DNA of 64,000 nt, from contig NC_086382.1 in assembly GCF_036588685.1 (NCBI RefSeq), positions 69,165,999-69,229,998 of the forward strand, in the 5' to 3' direction. The DNA is from Mytilus trossulus. Taxonomy: Eukaryota; Mollusca; Bivalvia; Mytilida; Mytilidae. The notes below the pieces were generated by a model, which had not been told where the DNA came from, did no database searches, and saw only the letters and a list, made by a program, of their open reading frames with translations. Positions 1 to 11,800 of the stretch are shown here, in pieces. The position numbers and the translations under genes were made by a program. Positions within the stretch are counted from its first letter, which is position 1; each line of letters opens with the position of its first letter.

Positions 1-60
1 AAATAAAGTATTAAAATCAGTATTGTGTGTTTAACTGTACAACGCCAGTTAAAATACTAA

Positions 61-1050
61 ATAAACAGCTGCGCCACGAGCGCATGATACGCCCGTCGTC
101 TTAAGGAAAAAAACATCAATGTTTTTTGAATAACATAGGGGTTTACAGGAAGTCATGCTAAGTATATCCTGGCTCATTCCTTATTCCTGATCCATAGGAA
201 GTTTATATAAAAGAAAGAAAAAAATTTGCTCACAACAAAATTGTGTTTTATATTATACGGTTCTGATTATTTTACATAATTTTGCATGTCAATACATAAA
301 TTGAAAATTTCCATAAAAAAGAGTTTTGAATCATCACCAAAAAGTATACAGATTTTTAGATTAATATAACAAAGAAGTGTGTAAAGTTTTTAGCAATAAT
401 CATAAATTGTTTTTGAGATACGGCACAACATGTAAAAAAAAAAACCTCCCCCTTTTTTACAAAATACTCAATAACTCAAAAATAAAATTTTGAATCATCA
501 CCAAAAAATATACAGATCTTTAGATTAATATAACAAAGACATGTGTAAAGTGTAAAGCAATAATCATACATCGTTTTTGAGATATGGAGCGACATGTAAA
601 AAAAAACCTCCACCTTTTTTACAAAATACTCAATAACTCAAATATGAAATTTTGAATCATCACCAAAAAGTATTCAAATATTAAGATTAATATAACTAAG
701 AAGTGTTTAAAGTTTTAAGCCATAATCAAGAACTGTTTTTGAGATACGGTGCGACATGTGAAAAAACCACACCCCTGTTTAAGTTACAATGTGCCGTAAC
801 TCAAAAAAGTTTTAATCTTATTTTCACCAAAAAGTATACAGATCATTTGACCATCATAAGAAACAACTATATAAAGTTTCATGAAATTTGGATGAGTCGT
901 TCTCAAGTTACGGTGCACATGTTTACGCTGGACAGACAGACGGACGAACGGGCGGACACACAGACAGACGGACGGACGGACGGACGGACACCGGACATTT
1001 GTATACCATAAAATTCTACGTCCCGTCTTTGACGGACGTATAAAATCCGT
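61..1050. repeat. Dispersed repeat with four internal ~162-bp tandem units and a GGAC-rich end
   Basis: Units beginning TTTTGAATCATCACC recur near 324, 488, 650 and, degenerate, 810, giving a period of 160-164 bp. Each contains an 'AGATTAATATAACAAAGA' stretch and a 'TTTTTGAGATACGG' stretch. The right end is a run of GGAC/AGAC words (930-988) followed by CTACGTCCCGTC...GACGGACGTATAAA. The left part carries GATACGCCCGTCGTC, which is roughly complementary to the right end, so this may be one element with weak terminal inverted repeats. Short open frames here follow the GGAC repeat and are not genes. Confidence 0.6.
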
Positions 1051-1606
1051 CAGAACTATCCAAACCCAGTCCATCACAAATAAAAGAAAGTGACAATCAT
1101 GTTGCTTGAGAATACATTTAAACATTTAAAATAAAAATAACCCAACAGAAAAAAATCAAAAGGCCTCTTAACGGCTACATTTGAGCATGTATCTATAATA
1201 TACCGTGATATGTACAGTACATCAAGCTATTACTGTCTAATAACAATAAGTGTTAACAACGTACTTGTCACAGTTTTGAATTTTTAAAAGCAATAAAAAA
1301 AAACAATATTGGTTGCTGCTACATAGATGACAGAAGTTGTAACTTTTCTTTAGATAGACCAAAAGTACTATTTATCAGGTGTAGTTTTCAAAATATTTTT
1401 TGGTTTCCACAAGTTTTGAGAATTTTCTGTTCAATATATGTGATATTATCAATACTAAGCAGACTTTCCTACAAATTTAAACTGCTTTTATAACAAGGGC
1501 CTCATTAATCTAAATCTTCATATGACCATAGTGTGTCGTGTAGTGAAATTCATCATAATAAGTTCAAAAATAATCTGTATTCACGAATATATTGTATTGA
1601 AATTAC

Positions 1607-2401
1607 TTACAAAAATCCTATTTCTACGGCTCCGAATAATTCATTAATGGTGTCTTCATCTTTGCCAGGCTCTATAAACCTAATTGGTGGAATCGGTGTG
1701 AATTCACTAATTTCTCTAGTCTTAACGTGCTGGACATCTTCTTCCCATTCACCGTAAGACAAAAGAATATCAATATCTTTCGTATTCTCTAGAGAACCTT
1801 TCAAACGTTCGATTTGGAGGTCACATAGCAATTTTATATCCTCGAGTTTATAAACTTCTTCCGACTTCCGGGTCATTTGATAACTTTCTTCTAGAGTAAC
1901 GCGTTCTACCAAAGTTTCTGTGTGTTTATCAATAAGAGCCTTTAATGTATCCCCTCTAACCTTGATTACCTTTTTCAAGATAGCATTATCAATCTTGTAA
2001 GCTTCCTCAAACACATTTAGATCGTCAACGATTTGTTTGACATTTTCTGATCTAGATTCCAGATCCGCTATTTCACTTGATATACCTTCCTTCTTTTTTG
2101 AGACAGCGTTTTCTATTTCATCAACGTCATGTTGTTTGTGTTTCTCGAGCATGCAGCTAGGACAAATAAGTAAACAACATGAGCCGCAATAAAACACAAC
2201 TTCTTTTGAGTGAATAAGACATGATGGCCTCTTATCTAAAATCTTCGAATATGATTTATCGACATGGTGCTTTCTATTTGATTTCCTTTTCAGATGAGAC
2301 AATTTACATTTCGAACATAAAATAACTTCACATTCTAAGCAAAACTCCTCGCCATTTGCTTTAGTACACTCTGTACAAATTCCTAATACATGATTCGCCA
2401 T
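1607..2401 (-). CDS. TRIM-like protein with tandem B-boxes and coiled coil (first exon or whole gene)
   Basis: Translation from the ATG at 2401 gives about 264 residues. Residues 9-46 form a B-box1-like zinc motif (CTEC ... CLEC ... CSKC ... HH). Residues 61-92 form a canonical B-box2: C-x2-H-x7-C-x2-C-x4-C-x2-C-x4-H-x2-H. A charged, heptad-like stretch of roughly 95-170 looks like the TRIM coiled coil. No RING precedes the B-boxes, and no NHL, PRY/SPRY or other C-terminal domain follows. The frame ends at a TAA (1609-1607) that coincides with a strong splice donor, GTAAGTAATT, beginning at 1610. So this is either a short RING-less protein or exon 1 of a longer gene whose next exon is not recognised in the 1.6 kb left of it. 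An upstream in-frame ATG at 2461 would add 20 residues; I prefer 2401 because zinc-binding cysteines follow at once. In bivalves such B-box proteins are an expanded family, often linked to innate immunity; that role is inference. Confidence 0.75.
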   Translation of the reverse strand: MANHVLGICTECTKANGEEFCLECEVILCSKCKLSHLKRKSNRKHHVDKSYSKILDKRPSCLIHSKEVVFYCGSCCLLICPSCMLEKHKQHDVDEIENAVSKKKEGISSEIADLESRSENVKQIVDDLNVFEEAYKIDNAILKKVIKVRGDTLKALIDKHTETLVERVTLEESYQMTRKSEEVYKLEDIKLLCDLQIERLKGSLENTKDIDILLSYGEWEEDVQHVKTREISEFTPIPPIRFIEPGKDEDTINELFGAVEIGFL

Positions 2402-2469
2402 TTTAATTTTTATGAATGTTGTATACCTGTATTTTATGCGGAAGAAGTTTAAGTATGTCATCTTTTGTT

Positions 2470-4590
2470 AAAAAAATAAAAATGTGAGTCATTGATATGT
2501 TAGTTTGGGTTATTAGTTTAAATGGAAATATTTGTCGTAATAAAATAACATATTCCTAAATTTAGATATTTTAACTTTTTTTTATGAAATACTATCTTTT
2601 GTAGATTCTAAAAGTATAAGTATTATGGTTGTGTAAAAATAACATTGGACATGTTCGTAAACAGACATATTGACTAGACAGCTTGATCTTTTTCAGTATT
2701 GTAATGCACTTTTCACCCAGTGAACTAGCGATAGTATACGAACGACGTACTGTCTAGTAATGATATTTCTATACTAGTATCACTTTCAACTGCTTTACTA
2801 AATGTTAATAATGTGGCAGTCGATGATTTGATCTTCTGTTTAAATAAGGGGGTGGGTAAATCTAAATACAAAACAATTAATATTGTCCTGGAATGTCAGC
2901 AGTTTTGCAATACTATACTTTACAGATGTTTTTCTATTCTTCAATGATTACAAAATTCGGAATATATAAATGAATAATATAGGTTGCACTTCGAAAATAA
3001 AGTTGTTTCACAAACATTCCCCTTTTGTGGAGATACATATTATCCATTAATATTTTGTAGGTACTGATGTTGTATCACTGTTTATATCTTTGTATATTTT
3101 TCTACCTTTACTGTTTAGTCCACCTTTGGTTATGTACTGTTGGCGATGATATATACTTTGTTTGAACACTTCTAGTTCATATATAAGTCAAATCATGTAA
3201 GATATATGGTTAGAGATGATAATTGTGTGACAAGATGTATAAACTAATCATTTTAGGCAGAAATTGTACACTTTCATTGATAAATAGGTATAAAGTAAGA
3301 GGCAGAACGGAGACAGAGGCAGCATAAGATACTATATAAAAATCTTAAAGCTTAGTATGATTCACTTTAAACATTTCGTCTTCTTAAGTATAAGTTTACG
3401 CTTTTTATTTAATTTGTTATCCGAATACTTTCCTACAGTATTTAACATTATAAAAAAACATGCAAAAAGGTAAACTGACAATACCTCAAGTTTGTCACAA
3501 ACCATGCCTCTTTAGGGAAATATAAAGATGTCTTATTTCGATTACGTACTGGTTTCTAGATATGATATGCGAAACGTCATAGAAAAAGTAGCAAAGTTTT
3601 AGCCTGAAAAGCAGTTCCAATTTGTAATCGGATTGTCTATATTTTTAGAAGTGCAACCTACAAGCAATATACTAAACTAGACCACCGGCTGCACAGAATA
3701 TTTATATTTTCTAGAGGAAATCTTATTTTGTTTGCTATCTTTATCCCATCAATTGTAAGATTTGTTTATATCAGCTTCAGAATTAGACATAATCAATGCT
3801 TGACAATGAGCTGGTATGACGATTGAAAACGTGCATTACCTAAATTTGTTGTTAAAAGAAAATTTGTGTCAATCTCCCTTTCTTTCTCTCATTTATCTTC
3901 GTATGTTTATTCGTGTTTTCTTTAGATTAGTGATGTTGGTGTTGTATTGCATTACATTCTAACCTTATAAATATAACTGTGTATATATACATTTGTTGAT
4001 TTGTGTTCAATGTTGTTTTTAAGGGTTGGTTTAATAGCCTTTTTGTCTGATAAATGATTGTTCTTTCTTCTTCAACTTTCTCCACTGACAGTATTAGAGT
4101 ATTTTTCGATAAATTGGCAATAACAGATTCAAACTGTATTTGTTTAAGTGCATGAATGATATCCTATCATGAATTTTAGGAGATGTTATGCTTTAACAAA
4201 AAAATCACTTTGTTGCAAGAAGGCGTGAACAAAGATTTTGAATTGTTAAATATATCTTTTTAAATAATGTATTGGCTTAATTATTAAATAATCATGTGGT
4301 TTTATTGCTTACGAGACAACTTTTCACCAGATACCTAATGACAGAGACATAATCAAATGAGGTCACTGTACGCCCTTTATAAACAATGTGCAAAACCCAA
4401 ATCGATAGTCAGTTTAAAGAAGCCTCAAATAGAATAAAGTTCCAATTAAAAAAATAACGGACTAGTTCGTGAAAAAGCAATGAATGAAAAACGAACATGA
4501 TACGAAGCAACAACCGACAACCACTGAATAACATGCTCTTTACTCCGGACAGGTATAAAGGATAGAATGTGACTGTACTAAACATGGTTG
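2470..4590. other. Gene-free AT-rich stretch
   Basis: No reading frame, splice-linked exon or repeat family that I recognise lies between the B-box gene and the reverse-transcriptase relic at 4.8 kb. The B-box promoter presumably lies at the left edge, but no clear core element can be named. Confidence 0.5.
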
Positions 4591-4799
4591 CAGGCGTTAA
4601 AACGTCTCACTAATATGAGACAGGGTTGTTATATCATAGCAAACGAACAAACTATCAATTAAAGGCAACAATAGTATACCATTATTCAATAGTCGGTAAT
4701 CAATTAAGCAAACGCACAAACAAACGCCATGATACATAGAAACGGACTGTTTGATAATAACTGCCATATTCCTAACTTGAATCAAGAAATTGTATCAAA

Positions 4800-5690
4800 C
4801 TACATGGTGGATTGGACCGATTTTATGAAAGGTCAAATAACCGCTGAAATGACCAAAGTACATGACAGTTCGAAAATATAGTATCAGAACAATCACGATG
4901 CGATGTAGACAAAAAAAGACAAAAAAGGGACATTCAAACTCATAAGTCGAAAATTAGGTGACAACGGCATGACTTAAAATTAACAAAAAAAAAACAGACA
5001 AATAATAGTATGCAACACACAAACGAGTCAACAAAAAAACTGAGCGACACGAATCCTTCCAAAAACTAGGGGTTCTCTCAGTTGCTCAGGAAGAGTAAAC
5101 TGATCATGATCCTCATTTTGCATCAACCGTGTAAATCATGTAAGAACACACCCAGTTAACACACCCAGTATAAGTCTAATTTTGGAATGTGACATTCGGA
5201 AAAAGGTTACAGAATTGTAGTGACCACATTAGAAACATATCCGCTATCATATTTGAAAAGGATATTCAATTACTGGAAACAGCTCATGATGGCATCCGTA
5301 AAAGTAAGAATAGCCATAGGATGACTTCATCTTCCCCATTTTGAACTCTTTATCAAGGAAATCATGATAGACAATACAAGCCGTGGATATGGATCTGGGA
5401 TCTATACACTTCGTATGACCGCACTGTTTGAATCCATGTTGCTACATAGAAATGGAAAGTTCACAATAGGTTAAATGCAGCCATAGCAGTCAAAATATGA
5501 AGCAGGCTAAACTGTATCTGTTGTATCATTTAAATCACGTTCGATGTGATAGATGTGTTTAACGTTAGTATAGTCAACAAATCCTGATAATTTGGTGAGA
5601 GAACATCATCTGCATAGCGGAAACTGAAGTTAAGGGAACTACTTTTCTTTCTTCCTACGAAGTTCCTGTACGAAGGTAAAAGGTCTTTAT
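4800..5690 (-). mobile_element. Degenerate reverse-transcriptase relic (copy 1)
   Basis: Read on the minus strand near 5630-5600 it gives FRYADDVLS, the Y-x-D-D catalytic box of a reverse transcriptase, followed by heavily frameshifted sequence. The rest matches, piece by piece, the better preserved copy at 34.3-35.06 kb (for example AAATGGAAAGTTCACAAT and TCAAGGAAATCATGATAG words). The 3' noncoding part of the family ('GGGACATTCAAACTCATAAG', 4928-4947) is shared with copies at 38.9 and 48.8 kb. It lies just downstream of the first claudin-like gene. Family assignment (Penelope-like or related) is tentative. Confidence 0.55.
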
Positions 5691-5861
5691 TTTATAATCT
5701 TTTTATTTTTCCAACTAATGTTTATTAATTTTTACACTTGAATAACTAAGAAAATAAGTTTCAGAAGTTAGATAATGCATGTTAACGTATATCTCCTTAA
5801 ACATTCTTTTTAGATAAATAATTACAAAAATTAAGGTATATGATTCGTTCACAATTATCTT

Positions 5862-8800
5862 TCAATCTATTAAAACATACTGGCAAACACAATAATGATT
5901 GTAGTTATTGTTCTCTCTGTCCTCAGCTACCAGTAAGGCACACAAGCATGTTAATGCAATGATGGCTATAAGAACGACTGCGGACCAGGAAGTAACCCAC
6001 CAACTCCAACCCACATCATAACTGTCCATCCAAACAATTATTGTCGAAGCAATATTCAATATCTCTACAATAATGAAATTGAAAGCGTTTCATAACGAAA
6101 ATATATATCAGTTGACGTCTGGATATATAGTTCATAGTGTGTTAATTAACGTTTTTTGATTGAGTAAAGCCTTCAAATTGATATTTTATCGTGTGTTATT
6201 CTATGTTGTGATGTGATACTATTGTTTCAGAAAAGGGGAGAAGGTTTGGTACCATAAAAACGTTTAATCCCGCTGCAAATGTTTTCACCTGTCCATAGTC
6301 AGGAATCTGATGTACAGTAGTTGTCTTTGGTTTATGTTATCTAGATGTGTTTCGCGTTTCGCGTTTTTTAGTATAGATTAGACCGTTGATTTTCCCGTTT
6401 GAATGGTTTTACACTAGTAATTTTTGGGCCCTTTATAGCTTGTTATTCGGTGTGAATTGTTATTTAAGGGATATAAGCCGATAACAGTCAATTCTGTAAT
6501 ATATTTGACAGGTCTGAGGCCGCATGCCGAAGACCTGTCTGATATTTTACCGAATGGACTGTTAGAGGCTTATATCTTACTTTAAACATTGCTTAACGAG
6601 TCGAAAAAGGTAAAAAGAAAGAAAAAGCAAGCAAAGATTTGTTTTCGTCAAGTATGATTTTTTTTATTTCTTTACAATAAAGTATATATCCTACATGTTG
6701 GCCCCATGTAAACAGCATGTATATGAAGAATATGACACAGGGTATGGGTATTATGATTTTTGCGAGCGATAGGGTTAATGAGAAAAAAAATAGCATATGA
6801 AGACAGGTTCTTGTTAAACCATATCGAGTGCACCGCAGAAAATATAATTTCAAATACATAATAATATGAACAAACGAAGAGATAACAACATGCAATCAGT
6901 TATATTCTTTATATGAATTCTAAGCGACTGGTATGGAACGCCGGAACTGTCTTATAGTGTAAATATTTAATGTGTTATGTCGCTTTGCCTTTACGTCCTG
7001 TCATTTCTTCTTTATGTTATGTGCAGATGCCTTTATGTCCTGACACGGCATCTCTGTGTTATGTCAAATTAGTAATTTGTTTGGTCAAACAAATGTATGA
7101 TATGTCATTGCTAAACTTTGTTGTGTAAAATATGCATTACAATATGCTGTAACTACTATATATTCTGTGAATACTTCGGAACTTTATGATCAACCACCTT
7201 TACATTCTCTCATATTTTATCTATGTTGTGTCTATTCTTCTTTTACGTAGGTCAGTTTATAATTGCGTCCTGACTCAAGTGTTATTGTTATGTCAAATGT
7301 TCTAAACGTTTTGTCGTGATACACCTTTGTTCTATGTAAATTTCATGATATTATAGTCTTTTGGCGTTATGTTGTGTTTATTCAGATGTATCTCTAGTGA
7401 AAAACATAATACATCATGGTATAATTCATATGCGTTTTGCCGTAGAGTAAGAACTCTCTGTGAGCATTCATTTCGTCATGTGCAAATGCCTTTTACATTA
7501 TGTGCAAACAACTAATACGTTTTGTGCAAACCTCGTTTACGTTATGTGCAAACATTGTTTACCTTATGTGCAAACACCATGTGAGTTATGTGCAAATGCC
7601 TATTACAGTATGTCCAAACATCTATTACGTTATGTGCAAACAAGTATTACTTTATGTGCAAACACCTATTACGTTATGTGCAAACACCTATTACGTTATG
7701 TGCAAATACCGCTTACATTATGTGCAAACACCATGTAAGTTATGTGCAACTGCCTATTACATTATGTCCAAACATCTATTACGTTATGTGCAAACACCTA
7801 TTACTTTATGTCCAAACACCTATTACGTTATGTGCAAACACATATTACGTTATGTGCAAATACCGCCTACATTATGTGCAAACACCATGTGAGTTATGTG
7901 CAGATGCCTATTACATTATGTCCAAACATCTATTACGTTATGTGCAAACACCTATTACTTTATGTCCAAACACCTATTACGTTATGTACAAACACCCATT
8001 ACGTTATGTGCAAATACCGCTTACATTATGTGCAAACACCATGTGAGTTATGTGCAAATGCCTATTACATTATGTCCAAACACCTATTACGTTATGTGCA
8101 AACACCTATTAAGTTATGTGCAACTACCGCTTAAATTATGTGCAAACACCATGTAAGTTATGTGCAAATGCCTCTTACATTATGCCCAAACATCTATTAC
8201 GTTATGTGCAAACACCTATTACTTTATGTTCAAACACCTATTACGTTATGTGCAAATACCGCTTAAATTATGTGCAAACACCATGTAAGTTATGTGAAAA
8301 TGCCGCTTACATTATGTCCAAACATCTATTACGTTATGTGCAAACACCTTTTACTTTATGTTCAAACACCTATTACGTTATGTGCAAACACCTATTACGT
8401 TCTGGTAAACGCTTTTTTGACACAGATTTAAATAAAACGCATCAATGATATGCATTTTGAAAATGAAGAAAATTAAAAATTTTACTTTTTTATCAAACTG
8501 TGGATTTTCATAATTATATTGAATGGTGTAAAAAGGCTATATACATACTATGTATTTAGTTTTATGGGAAATTATTTTGCTCCACATTAAAAGTGTGCGT
8601 TATGCAAACCACATTGAAAGTTGTGCGTTATGAAATAATTATATTGAATGGTGTAAAAAGGCTATATACATACTATGTATTTAGTTTTAGAGGAAATTAT
8701 TTTGCTCCACATTAAAAGTGTGCGTTATGGTTGCATAACGCACACTTCAGGTGACCCGCCCCTTTTTTTTTAAAACTCACAGGGATGTTGAAAAATTTGA

Positions 8801-11800
8801 TCCGATTTTCGATCAGACAGGTAGACGGGTGAAACAAAAAGCTGCATTTTCTGTAAAAAAAACCCTGTTTTTTTTATATTAAAAACTGCCTTATCCTGTA
8901 ATCCACAAAAATGACGCATACATATATTAATCTTTAAGAAAGGGTTATCAGCCTTGTTTAACCTTCACTGGCCATACTCAAAATTAAATTCCGCAACTTG
9001 AAACTCCAAATAGTGACTTTCATTTATCCGTATTTCGTCCGGTAACTTTTCGAATCGTGTCATCAAGAACGATACAAAAAAATACATAATTTAGTAAATT
9101 GTTATTGTTTTCTTCTATTATTTTTTTTATAAGTGATTCTTTTGTTGTCTTTAAGAATAAATAGATAATTTCGTTGCTAAAATGGTCATCATAACCTAAT
9201 TTTTCCTTTGAATTTCAGAAAATACTAACTATCTTTTAAAAAGGATGTGGTGTGAACGCCAATTAGACAATTCTCCACGAAATACCAAATGACATGGAAA
9301 TAAATAACAATAGATCCCCTTATGGCCTCGCTTTTCGTCCTGTTTCTAAAGCTCGTACAAATAAATTTCACGTTTACCGACAAAGGTCATTTATAATCAA
9401 TACATTATTACACAGTTGTCGATATGGATTTATCTATTTGTTCAATATTTCAACGAATATCGTCGTATAAATTAGAAACATAAACTTATTTTCCGAACGG
9501 AGAGTCTTAAATTCAATGAATATTACGGGATATACGGTATAAACGGTAAGCTTCGATGCGTTTAGTTATAAGCGGGAATGGTTCGATCAATATAGCTAAA
9601 TACACAATTAAGCCAAATGTTCATAAAATGAATTTGCTGCACATCATCATTCTGACAAATCTTATTTAAAAAAATATAAAGTTTCATACAAATATATTCT
9701 ATTGGATTTCAATGTTATCATTCTCAAATATGTTTTGACTGTTTCTGTAAAATATTGCCATTTTTGTCGAGCCTTCGACTTGAGTCGAAAAAGCGAGACA
9801 TAGCGATCCTCGATTCCGTCGTCGTCGGTGTCGTCATCGTCGTCGGCGGCGGCGTCCACAAATATTCACTTTGTGGTTAAAGCTTTTGAAATTGTAAAAA
9901 CTTTCTTAAACTACATAAATGTATACTGGATTTCTTCCAAACTTGGACAGAAGCTTGTTTATGATCATAAGATACATGTACATGTATCCTGAATTAAAAT
10001 AAGTAGAAATAAAATTATTTTTTTTCCGTATTTTACTTATAAATAAACTTAGATTTTCTGCCAGGAAATAATACATTTACACTGTGAAGCAACACATTCA
10101 CTCTGTGGTTAATGTTTTTAGAATTTTAATAACTTTCTTATACCCTTTTGGATTTGTACCAAACTTGGACAGACGCTTGTTTGTGATCAAAAGCTAGTAT
10201 CTGGAAAGAAATTTTGTTAAGACCTGTGTTTTACTTACGAATGGACTTCCAGTTATCATTACAGTCTGAAGTTCTTCTGTAATTTTCCTGCTACTGATTA
10301 TAAATAAAGAGAGTTCACTTGTCATGTTTTGTATTAATGGAATTTTGGAACCCTGTTGTTCATCCGTATAAAGCACCATGCAACAATTGCCAGGTAACTC
10401 CCAGTTTTCAAGAATCTTAAAATGTGCAGTATGTCACATTGATAAGATTCGAGCTCTCAAAATGAATCAAGATAATATAAGGACAATAAGACGTTTATAA
10501 AAAATATAAAACCCTTGTTATGTGTTGTTACTAGTTGAGAACATCTTTATGTTAAATATATGAATCAAAGCACTGAAGTACTGAACATCGGATAACCGCA
10601 AGTTCTTGTGGACAGTCACAAGCACTTGTCCCAGAAAACCAAATCACATCTCTTTACCTGAAAGTGACGTTAAAGTACAGATAGATAGTTTTTTCTGCGC
10701 GTGGATGATAAATTCAACCTCATCGCAGAAGTCATAACAATCAGTAAAGTCTGGGTTTTTTGTTATACATTATTTTAATATTTGTAAATTACAGTTACAT
10801 GTATATATAATTTTCATCCATTTGTATATCATTCTATTGCACTATATTAGTTATAGTGCTGTGCAAGTGCATGGTGGACACTCTTCTGTAATATTTCGAT
10901 TTTTGTAATAGATTGCATTTGAGTGGGCATTCATATTTTCCAGCAAAACATTCTATGTCCCACGAAAGAGGAAGCAAAGATAGATAACTCTGCATGTGAT
11001 ATCGCAAACGTTCTTGAGATATTCTTCCGCATGCGGTAACACACTTTTTCTGTACGTGTGTATAAATATTAAAGATTTGTTTACTTTATTTATGTTTCTC
11101 TTTATTTATGTTAAAATATCTTCGTCCTCAGACAATATATTCTGAAAAGACGTATATATTATGTGTTGAACTTGTCAAAAGTCTATAATAAATAAATGTA
11201 ATTTGGCGCCTCAAAAACTATATGTTATGATTATGTATGCAAGATATGGCGACCTATGAAATGCCCCGCTTGGTGCAGTTTGAAAAGAACATTACATAAA
11301 TAAGGCCGTTAGTGCTCTCGTTTGAATTGTTTTGCATATTCTTTTCGGGGCCTTTTATTGTTGACTATGCGGTATGGGCTTTGCTCATTGTTAAAGAACT
11401 TACGTTGGCATAACGTTGTTAATTTCTGCGTCATTTTGGTCTCTTGTGGAGATTTGTCTCATTGGCAATCATACCACGTCTTCTTTTTTTTTTATATCAA
11501 CTTATTTTCCGTTCACATTTTCCGTAAAGAAATGAGGTTGCATTTTGTTTTTTAAATGTAGCTTTTTTTTTGCTTCGAATGACAGGGCGGACCTTTTAGT
11601 TTCAGTCGACATACACGCTATCTTGAAATAATTACTTTTCACATATAAATTATGTTTGTTTGCTTTATGATGTGGCTGAAATTCAGCAACAACTATTGGC
11701 TTACATGAGATAAATATTTACAGACTGTTCTCTTCTGAGGATATTAAGCCATCAAATGCCGGAAAATTAACTGTGTGTATTACATTTCATATCAAATGTA

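Noticed and set aside
784-1125. Minus-strand 113-codon frame
   Set aside because: It crosses the GGAC/CCGT run of a dispersed repeat and has no protein signature.
7440-8410. CRISPR-like array of 22-bp repeats
   Set aside because: Repeats are head-to-tail with no unique spacers, and the host is eukaryotic; it is a minisatellite.
7460-8448. Several overlapping open frames of 86-152 codons rich in Cys and Tyr
   Set aside because: They are rotations of one minisatellite unit that lacks forward stops.
9662-9859. Asp-rich small protein
   Set aside because: Reverse translation of a GTCGTC run inside a dispersed repeat.
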